The notes beneath the pieces are model-generated. The model saw only the letters and a list, made by a program, of their open reading frames with translations, was not told the DNA's origin and did not search any database. The translations under genes and the position numbers were made by a program. Shown here piece by piece: positions 9,795 to 20,980 of a DNA stretch of 56,736 nucleotides. The stretch lies in the NCBI GenBank assembly GCA_910592205.1, contig CAJVPJ010000049.1, forward strand, positions 1 through 56,736. Reading direction: 5' to 3'. This stretch comes from Paraglomus occultum (lineage: Eukaryota > Glomeromycota > Glomeromycetes > Paraglomerales > Paraglomeraceae). Numbering within the stretch: position 1 is the stretch's first letter; every line of letters starts with the position of its first letter.

Positions 9795-12700
9795 TAAACG
9801 CCTCTCAAATAAAACATTACGCACTCAACTTAATATTTCTCTGTCGTATGTGATGCCTGTACTCATTTTGCTCCAGGCGTACTTTTCTTTGATTTAAAAA
9901 TGTAGTCTCGTATGTAATAATGGAACCATTTTGTTTAGAATGCGTCAAATTGTCATACTCCTCACTCTAAAAGCATTTTTAATCGGATTACATTCCGTCC
10001 GGAACTCGTAGGCACAGTCAACAAATTCTTTCATGTAGTAAAATGTATCTTTCCTTGATGGAACCGAACCGACATCCATTTAACATTATTACTTATCCAT
10101 TTATTGAGGTTTTCACCTTAATTGACATGATGTATAATGATGGCAACATTGACAAAAGCTGTTATTGGTTACTCAGTTCTGCGATATCAAGTATCACATA
10201 ATAATAGCCGGATTCTTTAAGGGTCGTTCAATTATTCTGCAGATCACGATATAACGACTGTTAATGAATATTGTAGATATATTTAGAGAACTATGATGGG
10301 AAGTGAAAAGACCGTGCAATGCAAATATGCATTAAAGGACTTTATTGGAGGGTTCCGTATTTGTATCACAGTTTAACAACTAGCACAATTATTGGGGATG
10401 GGTATCCGCTTAAGCTATAAACTGAAAATAATAAACTGTGTAAAGAAGTCAAATAACAGATAGCCTTCTTCATGTACTTGAACTTGGCATATAACGGCAT
10501 TGACAAATATGAACGGTAACAGACTCTTTTTTGGGGGAAGAAAAATAATGCCAATACTGAACTTTAGTGATTACAATATTGTGATTAACCAACCAAAATC
10601 CATCGCAGCATCTCCTCCGCAGTTCGATGTGCAACAAACAAAAGCAAAAGATTTACATGCGACATTGTCATTTTATCTCGTATTGTTCCATACGACATTA
10701 CCATAGTAAAGGTCGTTTATTGTCTTCTAATTTTCTAATCTGATTATTGCTATTAGTAGGATTCTGTGATATACAAGTTATGTTTACTCGTTTCTAGTAA
10801 CAGCTTTTCTAGTGTTGTTTTTGTTTTTTTGCAGGCGTGAACAAGGGCTTAGAAATTTAATTGGTGTATCAAACACGGAGAACTGGTTTCACTAGTAGCA
10901 AAGTACTGCAGCTGCATTTATGTTCATAATTAAACATTGTTATGCGCTAATTTTTAATTCATAGGCTGATACTTTCTGTGTAACAAGTGCATAGATACGT
11001 CTTTCGGCTTGTCGATGGTCGCCGAAATGATGGCTTGGCTCATGCATAAGTCACTGTAGACACGATGATGTTATCAGCAGATCAGCAAGTAAGAGTGTCG
11101 GCATCGTGATTGTTGGCTATTTTGGTATGTATGCATACTTTTGCTTAACTCAGGTAACTTACTTGACTAACAGTCCAGGTGGTGGCTTTGCCACGTTGAA
11201 AAATGAGTCAACAGACATGAAAACCTTCACATTTACGATAAACCATGTACGTGAAACGAGTAAAAACACAGCGAACCTATCGTAAAAGCTTTAATTTAAT
11301 AATGCATTTATAGATATCAAGAAGACACATATTATTAATAAATAAATCTGATGCAGAATGGTAATAACTTTCTGTACGATACCAGCTATACCGACGTTAT
11401 GTTTTATTTAACTTGATTAGTAAATGTAGCCAACAAAGACTCTCATTATTACACTAAATAGAGCTTAATAAGTCTTTTCTAGCAATTATTATTGTTATTA
11501 TTATGCAGATAATATATTTGAGTTTGCGAGCAAGTGTTTGTATTAATGGCAAGATATTCGTTATAAATCCGAACACAAACCGTGTTTCTGGCGTATCAGC
11601 TTCTGGGCCATTAATCGCTCAGCAGATTATTTACCGCTTAGCGACAATATATTTGTAGTAATATATTGCCGTCGTTCGAATTACAAGATCAGCTAATAAT
11701 TGTTGGGACAGATGATTTCCATATCGAGCGTAATGAACAGATTAGTCGCGAATTGATACAACGCAATGTAGTTGAGAGTCGTTGCCTACAAGACTGTTTT
11801 AGGTCATGGAAAAAATAAACTACACGTTATTTTAAAGAAGAGCGGATGTTTCTTTTTGAAGCTTTTAATCTAATGCGCAATTAAGTGTTTGCGACATTTA
11901 GGGGTCACGCATGCGCTAGACGCACCGCATTGGAGTTTGCTGACAAAAATAACTTCTGAGCTTCTTGTTTTGAGTGTTGCGCTGTAATTTGAGCTGCAGG
12001 TAATACTTGAAAACTACTGGGAGCAAGTAAAAAAATATGCAGATAAGCATCGGGATAACCCTTTGAAGCCTAAAAGAAACAGTCTTGAATCTACCGCTTT
12101 GATTCAGATAAGGCATTATTTATTTTCACGGCGCATTCCGTTCTACATAAACCATGTTTAGCGACAACGTAACAATGTTGGTGATAATGTAATTGTTATA
12201 GTGCTGTAATTGAATTCGCTTCTTTTGGCTCGGAAATCCGTTTCCGATGGCAATAATTGTTCAGAGTAAAGATTTGACAAGCTCTCAGAACTATACTAAA
12301 TATATTCCGACGAATGATATTATCAAATTGCGTACCGATATGTGCAATGAGTTTCCATGTGTAAAGAAAAGTTTATTATTTGGGTCTGGTCCGTAGGCCG
12401 AGCCACAATCACGTTATGTGATTGCCACTTCCCGGTACTATTTTTATAACAACGAACTGTTCCCACCAATCATACCATTTGCTATGACGTCGATCTAGGA
12501 GCCACAACAAATCTTTGTGATGCACGAATTCCCCGGACATTGGATGTGAATTAGGTTAGTTTAGTGTATGACAATGAAGTCATTTCGGCTGTCAAGTGTA
12601 CAACCAAGTAAACAAAGTTATCCCTCTGTAACACAGCATAGTTGGTTAACGGAATTTGACAAAAAAAGAAAGGTAAGACAAACATTTCGACTCCGCCCAA

Positions 12701-14360
12701 ATTCGTAAAAAAAAAAAAAAAAAAAAGAGATCGCTTGTGCAACGAATATTGACAACTGTAAAAATTAAGTAGCCGTTTCCCTAACGAGTACGATAAGCAG
12801 CCATATATGGTATAATAATATACGCATCGCCATAATTGTAAATTGACCCGCAGTTTACTTTCCGGAGACATGGTCATGAAAGTCAAGGCGATCGATAGTG
12901 TTTTAGCACTTGTTATAAAACTTGAATTTGATGCTATTTATTTGTTACATTGACTGTTGCAGGATAATACATGTACGCCAATTCAGTTTATTTGGATGTA
13001 TCCGTGTTTGTGCTCTGGAAAACAAATCTTGGAATCCATTTGCTTCTTGCCGATGTCTTCTCTTCCTGCACTTCACCTCTCTAATGCTTGTGTGTATCAC
13101 TGTTTGCAACCGTTCGATTCATGTATTCGCACCATTGCCGTCAGAAAATTTTAAATAACTCCGAGTATAGAAAATAAGTAAGCAAACGAAGCATGCAATT
13201 TATTAAAAAATTAATAATAAATAATAAAATTATCCTAGAGATTGCAATAAGATCACATTGTCAATTGTTTTTATTTATTTTAATTAGAAAGCCAAGACTA
13301 TTTAAGCTTATTTTACGACGTTTCTTGTTGATACAATTAAACAATTAATAATATTAACCCCGAATAATAAAGCAAAGGAGTTATGGTAGCAAATGATGTT
13401 TACAACTGGAATTTTGGTTGTATCCGTATAGGGATGATAAGATTGGAATGTCCATGACATTAGATGATACCATTGAAAAGAAAAATTCAATGTTTATTCG
13501 ATCGAAAAGAAAAAAGAGCTTCAACCCTTTTCTCTTGTTTAATGATCTGTTCTCTTTCTTATTGGTTAATGCTTTACTTGCTGTCGTTGACTGAGTTTTA
13601 ACATTACCATCTAATTGTACTAAGGCATAATGTTCTTTACCTAAAATATGTTTGTTTGTTAGCATAAATAAACAAACATAAAACGTGCTGCTTTGGAGTG
13701 GTCAAGTTGTTTATAGAATACCGCTTATGGTAATAGTAATTTATTGGGTATCCGAATTTGTAGATTCACAATAATGTCGTCATATTTGTTAATAAGAATA
13801 GTGCGTCGACTACCATTATTATCGCCAATTGTTGTTTTAGTCAAGAAACCAATACCGGAAGTCATCATGGTAGATATTTCCTTCGACATTATGCTATAAT
13901 GCGATAAACAGGAGGGAAACCATTTTACTAAATAGACAGATCATACCAAACAGTATCCAGTAGTACTTAATTGTTTATAATAAACCAGAGTAAGCGCGCG
14001 TCATCAGACATGTAAATGTATGAGTTTCTTTCTTTACAATACAAAGAACAGTACGACTAAAACGATGATAGTACATATTACACTAAGACTTAGATATTTA
14101 GTACTTTATGTAATGTAACATCATACGGACAAATAGTATGCAACATCTTAATGAGTACAAGTGACGACATCACGTTATTGCATATTATAAAATAGCATGG
14201 TATATTTTTGAATGGCTTTCATATTTATGCACATGTACAAGTTTTATTTATCATCGTTCTGCCAGTATTGAATAATTTAATGGCCTATTGACAAGCTGCC
14301 CAGAATAAGTAGTAACAGTCTTGATACCCTAATTGGGTTCGGATTCTTGGGTGTTCGGGG
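9795..14360. other. Long gene-poor AT-rich region
   Basis: About 4.5 kb without a gene I can support. It holds a run of 20 A at 12707-12726 and several open frames of 60-111 codons (for example minus 12551-12886 and minus 13381-13665, the latter with an ATG), none with a domain I recognise. The A run could mark the end of a retroposed sequence, but I found no flanking target duplication. Confidence 0.45.
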
Positions 14361-14365
14361 TTCAG

Positions 14366-14402
14366 TATGTTACACATACAAAAGACAGTGTGGTGTAACA
14401 TA
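14366..14402. repeat. Hairpin upstream of the Zn2Cys6 gene
   Basis: TATGTTACAC (14366-14375) and GTGTAACATA (14393-14402) are perfect 10-base inverted arms with a 17-base spacer, about 410 bp before the regulator's start. It could be a binding site for a dimeric protein such as the regulator itself, but this is inference only. Confidence 0.5.
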
Positions 14403-14812
14403 TTGCATAGTACCACCACACCACATCATAAATAGACCCTCGATATCGTCAAGTCAAGACTCGTCTCAAAATTCAGATCAGAGGCAGACTTGGAGGAAGA
14501 AACTGCTCGCGGTCATTCCTGTTTAGCACTTTCGTTATCCCTGATCAGTCCTTTCTAATTGATCTTCCTCCTCCTTCGTACAATTAATCAGTTATTAGTT
14601 CACACAGTCATTATATAATAAGCATATACTACGTTTTCCTGGTCCATTCGCCCACGACTGATACTCCTAGTCCGTTACCATTATTTGCTACTCCAAGAAA
14701 TTGACTTGTTACGAATTTCGCATAAATTTTGAATGATAACAGTCCGTTCCCCAAAAACATTCACCGAATTAAATTAGTATTGGACCATTTTCTCGCGATT
14801 TTATTTGCCAAA

Positions 14813-16100
14813 ATGAACAACTACATCTTTATGCAATACAAAAAACTAGATAGCGATGAAGAACTAATTCTGGACAGCCCAATCTCACCCGACCGACAAA
14901 GGTGTCAAATGGCCTGCGTATTCTGTCGTCGGAGAAAGATCAAATGTGACGGTATCAACCCAAGAAGCTGTGCTAACTGCATAAGACATAGCGAGGAGTG
15001 TAAATACGAGCCAATTAAAAAAGACACGGAAGGCGGACCAAACAGCGACAAGTCTCACAGTCCAACCTCTACTCCACCGTCTAATTCAAGTGCAAACGCA
15101 TCTGTCCCAAAAAGACGACGCATACAGCCTTCTTGCCAGAGAGAACAACAGATGGAAGCACAAGGCATAGTGTATCACAATGATGGAGATATAACCGCCG
15201 ACGACGCTAGAAAGTGTCAAAAACGTCGCATAATCAGCGAACATGCGGAACATTCTATTCCGGGTACGGAAACAATTTTTATAGTAATTAACGTAACACA
15301 GTGTAATTCGATTTTCTAACAATGGCATTTTTTAATTAGTATCCAATTATGTGGATACTCAGCAGGATTTCGAAGTCGGATACGATAACAGCGAGCTCTT
15401 GGAAAAATACTGGATTTATGTGCATCCACAAATTCCAATTCTGGACAAAGAATTCGTGCTCGAACAGCTCAAAAACCCGTCAAATCCATCATCGCAGTCA
15501 CTACATGAAGCTATATATGCGATTTCTGCCCTTCTTTCGGAAAACACCGATGTCGATTCGCAACACTTTAAGAGCGTAATGATGATTCTTGGTTCTTGTT
15601 TGCGAATGTGGTCGTTATCTAATCGCGACCACGTGACTTTGCCACTAGAAGACTATAGTCAAGATTCTCAATTATTTTCAGAACAGTCATCGCCCCATAG
15701 CCAAAATTATTCCGATGCGACAGAAAATGACGATATAATGGGTATGCCTGTCACTTTTAACGACTTTTCAGAGTGTGATTATGCGAGTTATCAATCGCCA
15801 CCTAGTGACTTTGGTACCGATACCCAATTTATCGGCAATGAGCAACAAGTTAATGGCATATCTCTTAACGCTCAGTATCCTACTCCAACATCTCCAAATA
15901 CGCCTACAGAATGGCATTCTTCGAATACTTTGTGCGTTTATGAGCCCCCCTGGCCAGTCTTGGGATCGTCGGAAGGCGCCAATCTTCTTTGTGACTTATT
16001 TTCTCCTACGACATCACCATTGGCATCTCCTCCATGCGACAAAGAGAATAGCAATGGAGAAAGATTCGAAGATTTGCTCAGATTAAGTGTTCCTTTATAA
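14813..16100 (+). CDS. Zn2Cys6 binuclear cluster transcription factor
   Basis: Two exons, 14813-15263 and 15340-16100, join in frame across a 76-bp intron (GTACGG donor, TTCTAAC branch-like site, TTAG acceptor) to give 403 residues. Residues 35-63 form the fungal zinc cluster C-x2-C-x6-C-x7-C-x2-C-x6-C with the basic run RRRKIK between the second and third Cys. A Ser/Thr/Pro-rich linker and basic KRRR and KRR patches follow. Exon 2 opens with YWIYVHPQIPILDKEF, which resembles the start of the fungal middle homology region, and ends in an acidic, Ser/Pro-rich tail that could be an activation domain. The protein is short for the family (often 600-900 residues) and seems to keep only the beginning of the regulatory domain. 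The start at 14813 has A at -3; an in-frame ATG at 14729 is the alternative. Target genes are unknown. Confidence 0.85.
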
Positions 16101-16164
16101 TATATATACATATACATATACATTTACATATACATATACATATACATATACATACACATACAAT
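16101..16164. repeat. TATACA/CATATA microsatellite
   Basis: About ten copies of a six-base TATACA-type unit with a few variants, starting right after the stop codon of the zinc-cluster gene and so probably within its 3' UTR. Confidence 0.85.
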
Positions 16165-18210
16165 TACATAGGTGCTGTTTTTTCTATGACTTTTCCAAGA
16201 CTAAATACAGCGATAAAATACTCTTTTCCCCGACTCCCCCTTTGTTTCTTGTCTTTTGCTTCGTCTTGAACATAAATTATGCATACGTTTAATACTGATT
16301 TTTCCTTATAAGATTTACATATATATGTTTCTTAACATTAGATATAAGTTGTATGAATATGTGCTCACCAGCATGAGCGGTTGTAATTAAGTTAAGCTTT
16401 TCATATGATAAATTTGAGAGAAACAGCAGCTATACAGCAAATTGTTATGTAATAACTTGAAAGAAATGATTAAAGAATAATTTCTTTTTGCAATGGAATA
16501 AGATGTTAAATGGTGGTTCCGGTATTCGGTTTTATGTTGAGGTCAACAATCCATTGCAACTAGAAGAAAGTGTATTACAATATGTTAGTGCATTTCTAGC
16601 AATCTGTTAAGCGTGAAAATAACGTGGTGATATCATACGTTTTTCGTATATAGTTATCGTTCATCATGTTCTAATTAACATGTAATGCGATATCAATTTT
16701 GACCCGATACTTTCCCACATCGTTCGGGCCTCTTTTCAAGTGCTTTTATAACATTTGATGTTAAGGGTCTGCTTACAGATTACGAAAGGAAACAACATAT
16801 GCTGTACAATATGTGCATTGTCGTATTTTAGTTTCTTCAAAAGAACTTAAACACTGAAACTAGTCATAAGAATAATCTTCGAGGAAAGAAAAGAAGCTTA
16901 CATGGCAAAGAAGCATACAAGAGTTCAATGACAAATTAGTCTTGAATGAATATGATGAACAAGAAACAACCCATGGGGGGTAGCCGTCTGGATATTGATG
17001 TGCGCCACAGCCGGGTAATCCTAAACGAGCTGTAAACAATCCAGCAGACGGGTAACTCCGAGTAGTTCGTACTACCGTAATAGTAAATAGAGATAATTAT
17101 GTTCTGGCCCGTAGCGAAAAATTCAACCTGATTCGAAATAAGCACATTTTGTTTCGTTATTATCACATAAACAATGTTGATTAGATGTCGCTTATTGGTT
17201 GTGATATTAGAAAATGTGCCTGTTGCGAAACGGGCTGTATTGAATAACAATCTTATACGACAAGCAAGTATTGCTTGTTTACATTATTTAGTTAAGACAA
17301 TCAGATTAATGATCAGAATAACGTTTAGGGAAACACAATTACTCGTTAGAAAAGCTAAAAAGAGCAAGTTATGTTTATCAATCTTAATAACAGGTTTGTC
17401 AATAACTGACGTGCTAAAGACATTGTGTTTAATACACATAATATTTATGAATCGATCAAATGAGCAAAGTTAAAAAAAGTAGCGGGTGCAGTAAACAATA
17501 ATATTACATGCAACTGTTGTTTCTCATATTAATATGGTCTATCCGCAAAATTTGGTTTATTACTAACATCAGTATGTCTGCTTTAGGAAAGTCATCGTCA
17601 TCTTTAAATCCTAATGCTACGTTGCAATTTGCACGAGGATATTAACTGAACGCAGAAACTTTCTTTCCATCGGTTATTCGCATATGGAAGACAAATAAAC
17701 TAGGGCTTTTTTCAATGGATTACGCTGTTGATACTGTGTTTCCGAAATAGACTCTAATATTGCAACAATTCATCACCCATTACTTAATCTTTTCACCAAA
17801 CTTGTTTCGACTGTGCCACAAGAGATATGCATGATAAGGCAGCGTTGCAGTTTACTAGCATTGAGAATGTTCTAACAATTAAGACAAGACCATAGAATTG
17901 AAGATAGTAACTTCGTTAGTTGCTTTCCATCGTTCTGATGGCATGTTTCAATTATTAATTACGGTTTATAGTTATTAGCAAATCATAATTAGCTGCATAA
18001 TACATTAGTTTTTAATGCAATATGGGACGAGACATTCGTTTACCGAAGATGGTATTAGTCAATTAGAGTTACGGATAGGAATGTTCTTTCAGTCGAACAA
18101 ATAACGAGAAAAAACAACGAATAAAAAATTACAGCGTTTTGAAGCTCTTTTGCAGGATTGTCTTTCCGCTGGTAATCTAATCTTTACTTCAGTATATCAA
18201 ATGATTGGAA
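16165..18210. other. Gap without recognised genes
   Basis: AT-rich. A 99-codon ATG frame at 17174-17473 overlaps a 104-codon frame on the other strand (16936-17250). Both are rich in Ile and Leu, lack known motifs, and I do not support either as a gene. Confidence 0.4.
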
Positions 18211-18217
18211 GGCGAAA

Positions 18218-18258
18218 ACAATCTGCAGAGATTGTTATTAACAGTCTCTGCAGATTGT
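18218..18258. repeat. Perfect 14-bp inverted repeat (hairpin)
   Basis: ACAATCTGCAGAGA (18218-18231) is the exact reverse complement of TCTCTGCAGATTGT (18245-18258), with a 13-base loop. Each arm contains a PstI-type CTGCAG palindrome. There is no adjacent gene, so it does not look like a transcription terminator; a MITE remnant or protein-binding site is possible. Confidence 0.7.
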
Positions 18259-18939
18259 AATGTTACGGACCCGTTTCGGGATTATCACATTGCATAACCC
18301 TTACACCAATAAATTACATTTGAATGACGTCAACACAATACGAAATGGGTCAAATCTTGAAATGGGTCATAACAATGATTATTATTATTGTTACGTATAC
18401 CAGTGGTGTACCAATGTGATACTTTGTGCGACATCCACACGACCAATCAAAACTGCCGAATTTCTTCATCAGCCGAACAAGATTCAAAAGAATGTTTGTG
18501 TAAGCTCTCTATTAAACCCAACGTTCTCAGGAAGAGCTCGTTGAAGAGTATGGGGTAAACAAAACACAATTCATCCCCATTTCGCATATCAGCCTAAAAA
18601 TCCGAGTGACCAACAGACTTTTATTTAACTTCTGACGACAACTAGGGAGTTTACGTAAATAAATCGATTTCCTTTACGCGTTTTGCTTTTTATTGAAGAG
18701 TGAAAAAAGTAAATTACAGAATAAACGGTCAGCAAGCATTTTAGGGGAGATGCTTTGTCGTGCTACCGAACTTCGAACTGCTATTACACTAAAAAGGCAT
18801 GCCAAGTACAGTCAGGGAGATTTCCAAATTTGATAATGAAGATCATTCCTTTCATGATAGAAAAAAGTTCTGGAATTCAACGACAGAACATCAGAAAAAA
18901 GTCTGAAAGTGTACGTTGATTGGTTGTAAACTTGCTATT

Positions 18940-19164
18940 TTATTTACTAATTTCGAATAATAATAAATATTCCTGGGATATTATCAAATCTCCACGATAT
19001 TTATTTGATAAAAGAGGTATTAATAATGGATAAAGTTGCAATTTTGTTAATGGTCTCTCAGCTTTTTGATTATTCGCTTCTTCAGAAATTATTGGAATTG
19101 GTTGCCAAGTGCCGAACAATGTTTTCTTAATTAGCCTCGTTTTAATAAAGTCTATTCGCTTCAT
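18940..19164 (-). CDS. Small unassigned ORF (74 codons)
   Basis: ATG at 19164 and a stop at 18940 enclose a 74-residue product with a basic start (MKRIDFIKTRLIKKTLFGTW) and a Leu-rich C-terminal half. Composition looks more coding-like than neighbouring frames, but no domain is recognised. It is one of several short frames between 18.9 and 20.5 kb that could be independent, exons of one gene, or chance. Confidence 0.2.
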   Translation of the reverse strand: MKRIDFIKTRLIKKTLFGTWQPIPIISEEANNQKAERPLTKLQLYPLLIPLLSNKYRGDLIISQEYLLLFEISK

Positions 19165-19211
19165 AAGTGCAATTTCACTGAATCACTTAGTGCAAATTCA
19201 CCACTCATATC

Positions 19212-19406
19212 ATGAAAAACACGATTAGGAGCATTTGGGTTTACGAACTGTGTCTTCCTTATCTGAACCCGGAATCAGTGATAAAACTAGGACGTGTGCG
19301 AGGCCTGTGTGATTCGCTTTCAGATTATTCTATTAAAAAGTTAGTACGCAGTTTTACAAATTTGGTGCAATTACATGCAATGCCGCAGAAGGAATTAACG
19401 ATTTGA
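19212..19406 (+). CDS. Small unassigned ORF (64 codons)
   Basis: ATG at 19212 with A at -3. The product contains ELCLPYLNPESVIKLGRV, loosely like the start of an F-box or Leu-rich protein, but too short to assign. It is divergent from the frame ending at 18940. Confidence 0.2.
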   Translation: MKNTIRSIWVYELCLPYLNPESVIKLGRVRGLCDSLSDYSIKKLVRSFTNLVQLHAMPQKELTI

Positions 19407-19449
19407 GTTCTTTGTTAAATTCTTCAAGCACTGCATCGTGGCCTTGATG

Positions 19450-19689
19450 TTAGTTTGGAAGTTTAGATCGCGAGGTCACAACTCTTTCTTGAATCAACTT
19501 ACGAATTTCAGACTTCAATCGTAGCCTTTGTTCTTCGTCGGCAATTTCGATTAAACGATAAATCGAATGCCGCCGAGCAGACCAAATCGGTGCAAACATT
19601 CGTCTAGCCGCAACTCTTAATAAAGACCTATTGAAACGAACTCTAGTACAAAAGTTAATAAGCGCTTGCAAATAAAAAGATTTGTTCAT
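19450..19689 (-). CDS. Small basic unassigned ORF (79 codons)
   Basis: ATG at 19689. The predicted product is very basic, with many Arg (RVRFNRSLLRVAARRMF) and a helical, charged C-terminal half (ADEEQRLRLKSEIRKLIQER). No membrane segment or known domain. Arg-rich content in AT-rich DNA is somewhat against chance, but homology would be needed. Confidence 0.3.
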   Translation of the reverse strand: MNKSFYLQALINFCTRVRFNRSLLRVAARRMFAPIWSARRHSIYRLIEIADEEQRLRLKSEIRKLIQERVVTSRSKLPN

Positions 19690-20183
19690 ACTTTAATCTG
19701 AATATGGGATCGGTTTGATACTAGAACTCCAAAATCCGAAAAGTTTTTCAGATCGTAACAACTCGATATCGTTAGAGAGTCTCGGTCCTTTTTCTTCTAA
19801 ATCTAAACGACTGAATTATTTGTTTTAGTAATTGTAACTCGTTTATTATTAGACTTATTAATGACAATTTGGTTATAGTACCCTTCGCACAATGAGTAAT
19901 TCTAACGAGTCAAGTAATGCAGATAGTTTAGGCAGGTTTTTTTTATTCTCTCGCTGCAACATTAGCTGCTGCATGTCGCCCCATTTTGAGTCTGCTTAGT
20001 CTCACATCTTGCTAACTGACTTTCGTCATAGTTATTCACAAGAGACTCGAACAAACAAGGTAAGTTTTTGGGAGCTACTTTTAAACTCAATTGAATAGAA
20101 AGCTATTATGTAAAATTGTGGGGATTCCTGGGGATTATGAAGCTGTATACTCGTAAAAGTATGTTCTATCCTTAGTTTCAAAT

Positions 20184-20483
20184 TTGAAGTATTCGACAAG
20201 CGTCATCAAATTATTCTACAAAATTCGAAATCTCAAGTATATTAATATTAATATAGCCCACACAAAAACTCAATCTCGGCCTAAATCACCAACTACCCAT
20301 TTTCATACTGAAGGCAGAAATTGTACTAAATGGGTAGTAGTAGACGGTATTAGATCTGCATATCTTTCTATTGACTCTAGAAGTAACAGAGTATGGCGAA
20401 CGCCTATGACAAAAGTTCCGACATTATATCACCGTATAACCAATAGACAACTATTTTCTTGGTTTACTAAGTATGCGCGTTGA
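20184..20483 (+). CDS. Possible terminal exon of an unassigned small gene
   Basis: An open frame of 99 codons without an ATG near its start ends at a TGA at 20481-20483. The part TEGRNCTKWVVVDGIRSAYL followed by SIDSRSNRVWRTPMTKVP looks coding-like. A good donor (AAG|GTAAGT) lies upstream at about 20059-20065 and an ATG frame (MSNSNESSNAD) at 19893, so it could be the last exon of a short gene. I could not join the pieces convincingly. Confidence 0.25.
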   Translation: MKYSTSVIKLFYKIRNLKYININIAHTKTQSRPKSPTTHFHTEGRNCTKWVVVDGIRSAYLSIDSRSNRVWRTPMTKVPTLYHRITNRQLFSWFTKYAR

Positions 20484-20980
20484 CAACGTGACTTAATATT
20501 CTAGTTTTCGAGTATAAAGAAGATGGCAGTAAAGCAGGCCTAACCTCATCATCTCATTATTCCGAATTCCTCCGAATCGTAAAGACAAAGAAGAGCGTCC
20601 GGATTATCGATTTAGTCTCTTTTCCCAATTGCATGGAAATATAACAAAGAAATTTGTGGAGGCGTTATTGAAAATGCCATAAATTTTTATTTGTGTGATT
20701 GCTGGTTGCATTTACATTAAAATTTTGATCCTATTACATTGAAAATACAATAACTAGCAAATACGGACAAGGGTTTCCGAAAAAACAATCTATCGCATCT
20801 AAAGGTACAATACAATCACTTCTAAACAGTTCAGGCAGAAATGCAAACTATTCACATAATGTCCAGTCTATTAAGCAAATGGTCTTTGCTAGATTCAACC
20901 GATGTCAATATGAGGGCTGTTCTTACGCGAGATCACATACAATGACAGCTAGTCTCATCTACTATTTGCTCAATAAATTC
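20484..20980. other. Gap downstream of the BTB gene
   Basis: About 500 bp of AT-rich DNA containing the presumed 3' UTR of the minus-strand BTB gene. Nothing else seen. Confidence 0.5.

Noticed and set aside
12551-12886. Minus-strand 111-codon frame across the A20 run
   Set aside because: The product contains a long Phe run from the homopolymer and shows no domain; treated as chance.
16087-16269. Plus-strand frame with repeated Tyr-Thr
   Set aside because: It is a translation of the TATACA microsatellite.
16936-17473. Overlapping opposite-strand frames of about 100 codons
   Set aside because: Neither has a motif, and both are AT-driven Ile/Leu-rich.
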